A DNA stretch of 64,000 nt from positions 10,889 through 74,888 of the forward strand of contig CAKOPZ010000005.1 in NCBI GenBank assembly GCA_934101145.1, given 5' to 3'. The notes below the pieces were generated by a model. It was not told the origin of the DNA, did not search any database, and saw nothing but the letters and a program-made list of their open reading frames with translations. This DNA is from an uncultured Clostridia bacterium (GTDB taxonomy: Bacteria; Bacillota; Clostridia; TANB77; CAG-508). The position numbers and the translations under genes were made by a program. Of the stretch, positions 63,702-64,000 are shown piece by piece; positions within the stretch are counted from its first letter, which is position 1, and every line of letters begins with the position of its first letter.

Positions 63702-63776
63702 TGGGCTGTAGCCAAGCGGTAAGGCACCAGACTTTGACTCTGGCATGCGCTAGTTCGAATCTAGCCAGCCCAACCA
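63702..63776 (+). tRNA. tRNA-Gln (TTG)
   Basis: Acceptor TGGGCTG / CAGCCCA, anticodon loop CTTTGAC with anticodon TTG, T loop TTCGAAT, encoded CCA. Five bases after tRNA-His, so probably co-transcribed. Confidence 0.96.
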
Positions 63777-63790
63777 CATATAAAATTGTT

Positions 63791-63830
63791 CAAAATAGCT
63801 TGTATCAAGGGATACAGGCTATTTTGTTGT
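63791..63830 (+). terminator. Terminator after the tRNA pair
   Basis: CAAAATAGC-TTGTATC / GATACA-GGCTATTTTG stem with an AAGG loop. The T-rich 3' arm fits termination. Confidence 0.75.
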
Positions 63831-63850
63831 AAAAAAATAAAAAAGAGATT

Positions 63851-63912
63851 TATATAATTGCCAATTAACGATAGGTTAAGGGAAAGATGGCAATTATATA
63901 TTTTTTTAGCAA
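63851..63912. terminator. Long inverted repeat near the window end
   Basis: TATATAATTGCCA and TGGCAATTATATA pair across a loop of about 24 nt and are followed by TTTTTTT. The final 90 bases show no gene. Confidence 0.55.
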
Positions 63913-64000
63913 AACAACACATCGTAAGTGTAAAATTAATGTAGGCAAAAATAAAAGTTTTGTCTACATTTTTTAAATTTAATATTGAAAAAACATAGAT

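Noticed and set aside
63596..63832. 78-residue reading frame across the end of the window
   Set aside because: It runs through tRNA-His and tRNA-Gln.

Overview
This window looks like the chromosome of a low-GC, Gram-positive, endospore-lineage bacterium, most likely an uncultured Clostridia member. The reasons are strong A+T bias, AGGAGG ribosome sites, a T-box before pheST, PASTA kinase, MurT/GatD, sortase, and sporulation genes (spoIIAA-AB-AC, spoIID, spoIIQ and a 24-residue spoVM missed by length cut-offs). Species level is not resolvable by eye.

Region 1-5.3 kb is a diversity-generating retroelement (DGR). It holds a reverse transcriptase (4284-5246), an AAC-rich template repeat (3853-3967), an Avd-like helical accessory protein, a MutS-domain-I-like accessory protein, and two diversified target genes. 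A third target with the same variable repeat lies 27 kb away (31153-32304). All targets end in a C-type-lectin-like variable block. The two complete ones begin with a type IV prepilin-like signal segment; the first target's N terminus lies outside the window. By hand alignment, VR2 differs from the template only at template adenines.

Region 5.3-9.5 kb holds aspS and mnmA, then a compact type III toxin-antitoxin module (promoter, two 48-nt RNA repeats, intrinsic terminator, ToxN/CptN-like toxin). The module is bounded by a 26-bp duplication of the mnmA 3' end. A probable minus-strand small RNA follows.

Region 9.6-24 kb is mostly housekeeping: an EctB-like aminotransferase, murT with a gatD that lacks both catalytic residues, rlmN-prpC-prkC, a DUF4160/DUF2442 pair, rsgA-rpe, pyrG, a bactofilin-like membrane protein, nth, spoVM and rpmB. 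The order prpC-prkC-rsgA-rpe...spoVM-rpmB follows the Bacillus arrangement.

Region 24-38.8 kb mixes a thioester/SpaA surface protein that stops right at its LPXTG motif, ruvA, rarA, an SPFH protein, a compositionally foreign GH13 enzyme, DGR target 3, recG, a mutarotase-like gene and valS. Region 38.9-48.3 kb is the spoIIA operon, spoIID, spoIIQ, addA, a solute-binding-like protein and small membrane proteins. spoIIAC, spoIID and addA each carry one extra C before GG that breaks the frame.

Region 48.3-64 kb carries dnaE, rplU-rpmA (with no Prp gene and no L27 extension), a minus-strand asd-dapA-HD-dapB group, T-box-pheS-pheT, a short alaS, hinT, a sortase, and tRNA-His and tRNA-Gln. Six copies of a roughly 135-190 bp palindromic MITE-like element lie in intergenic gaps between 24 and 55 kb.
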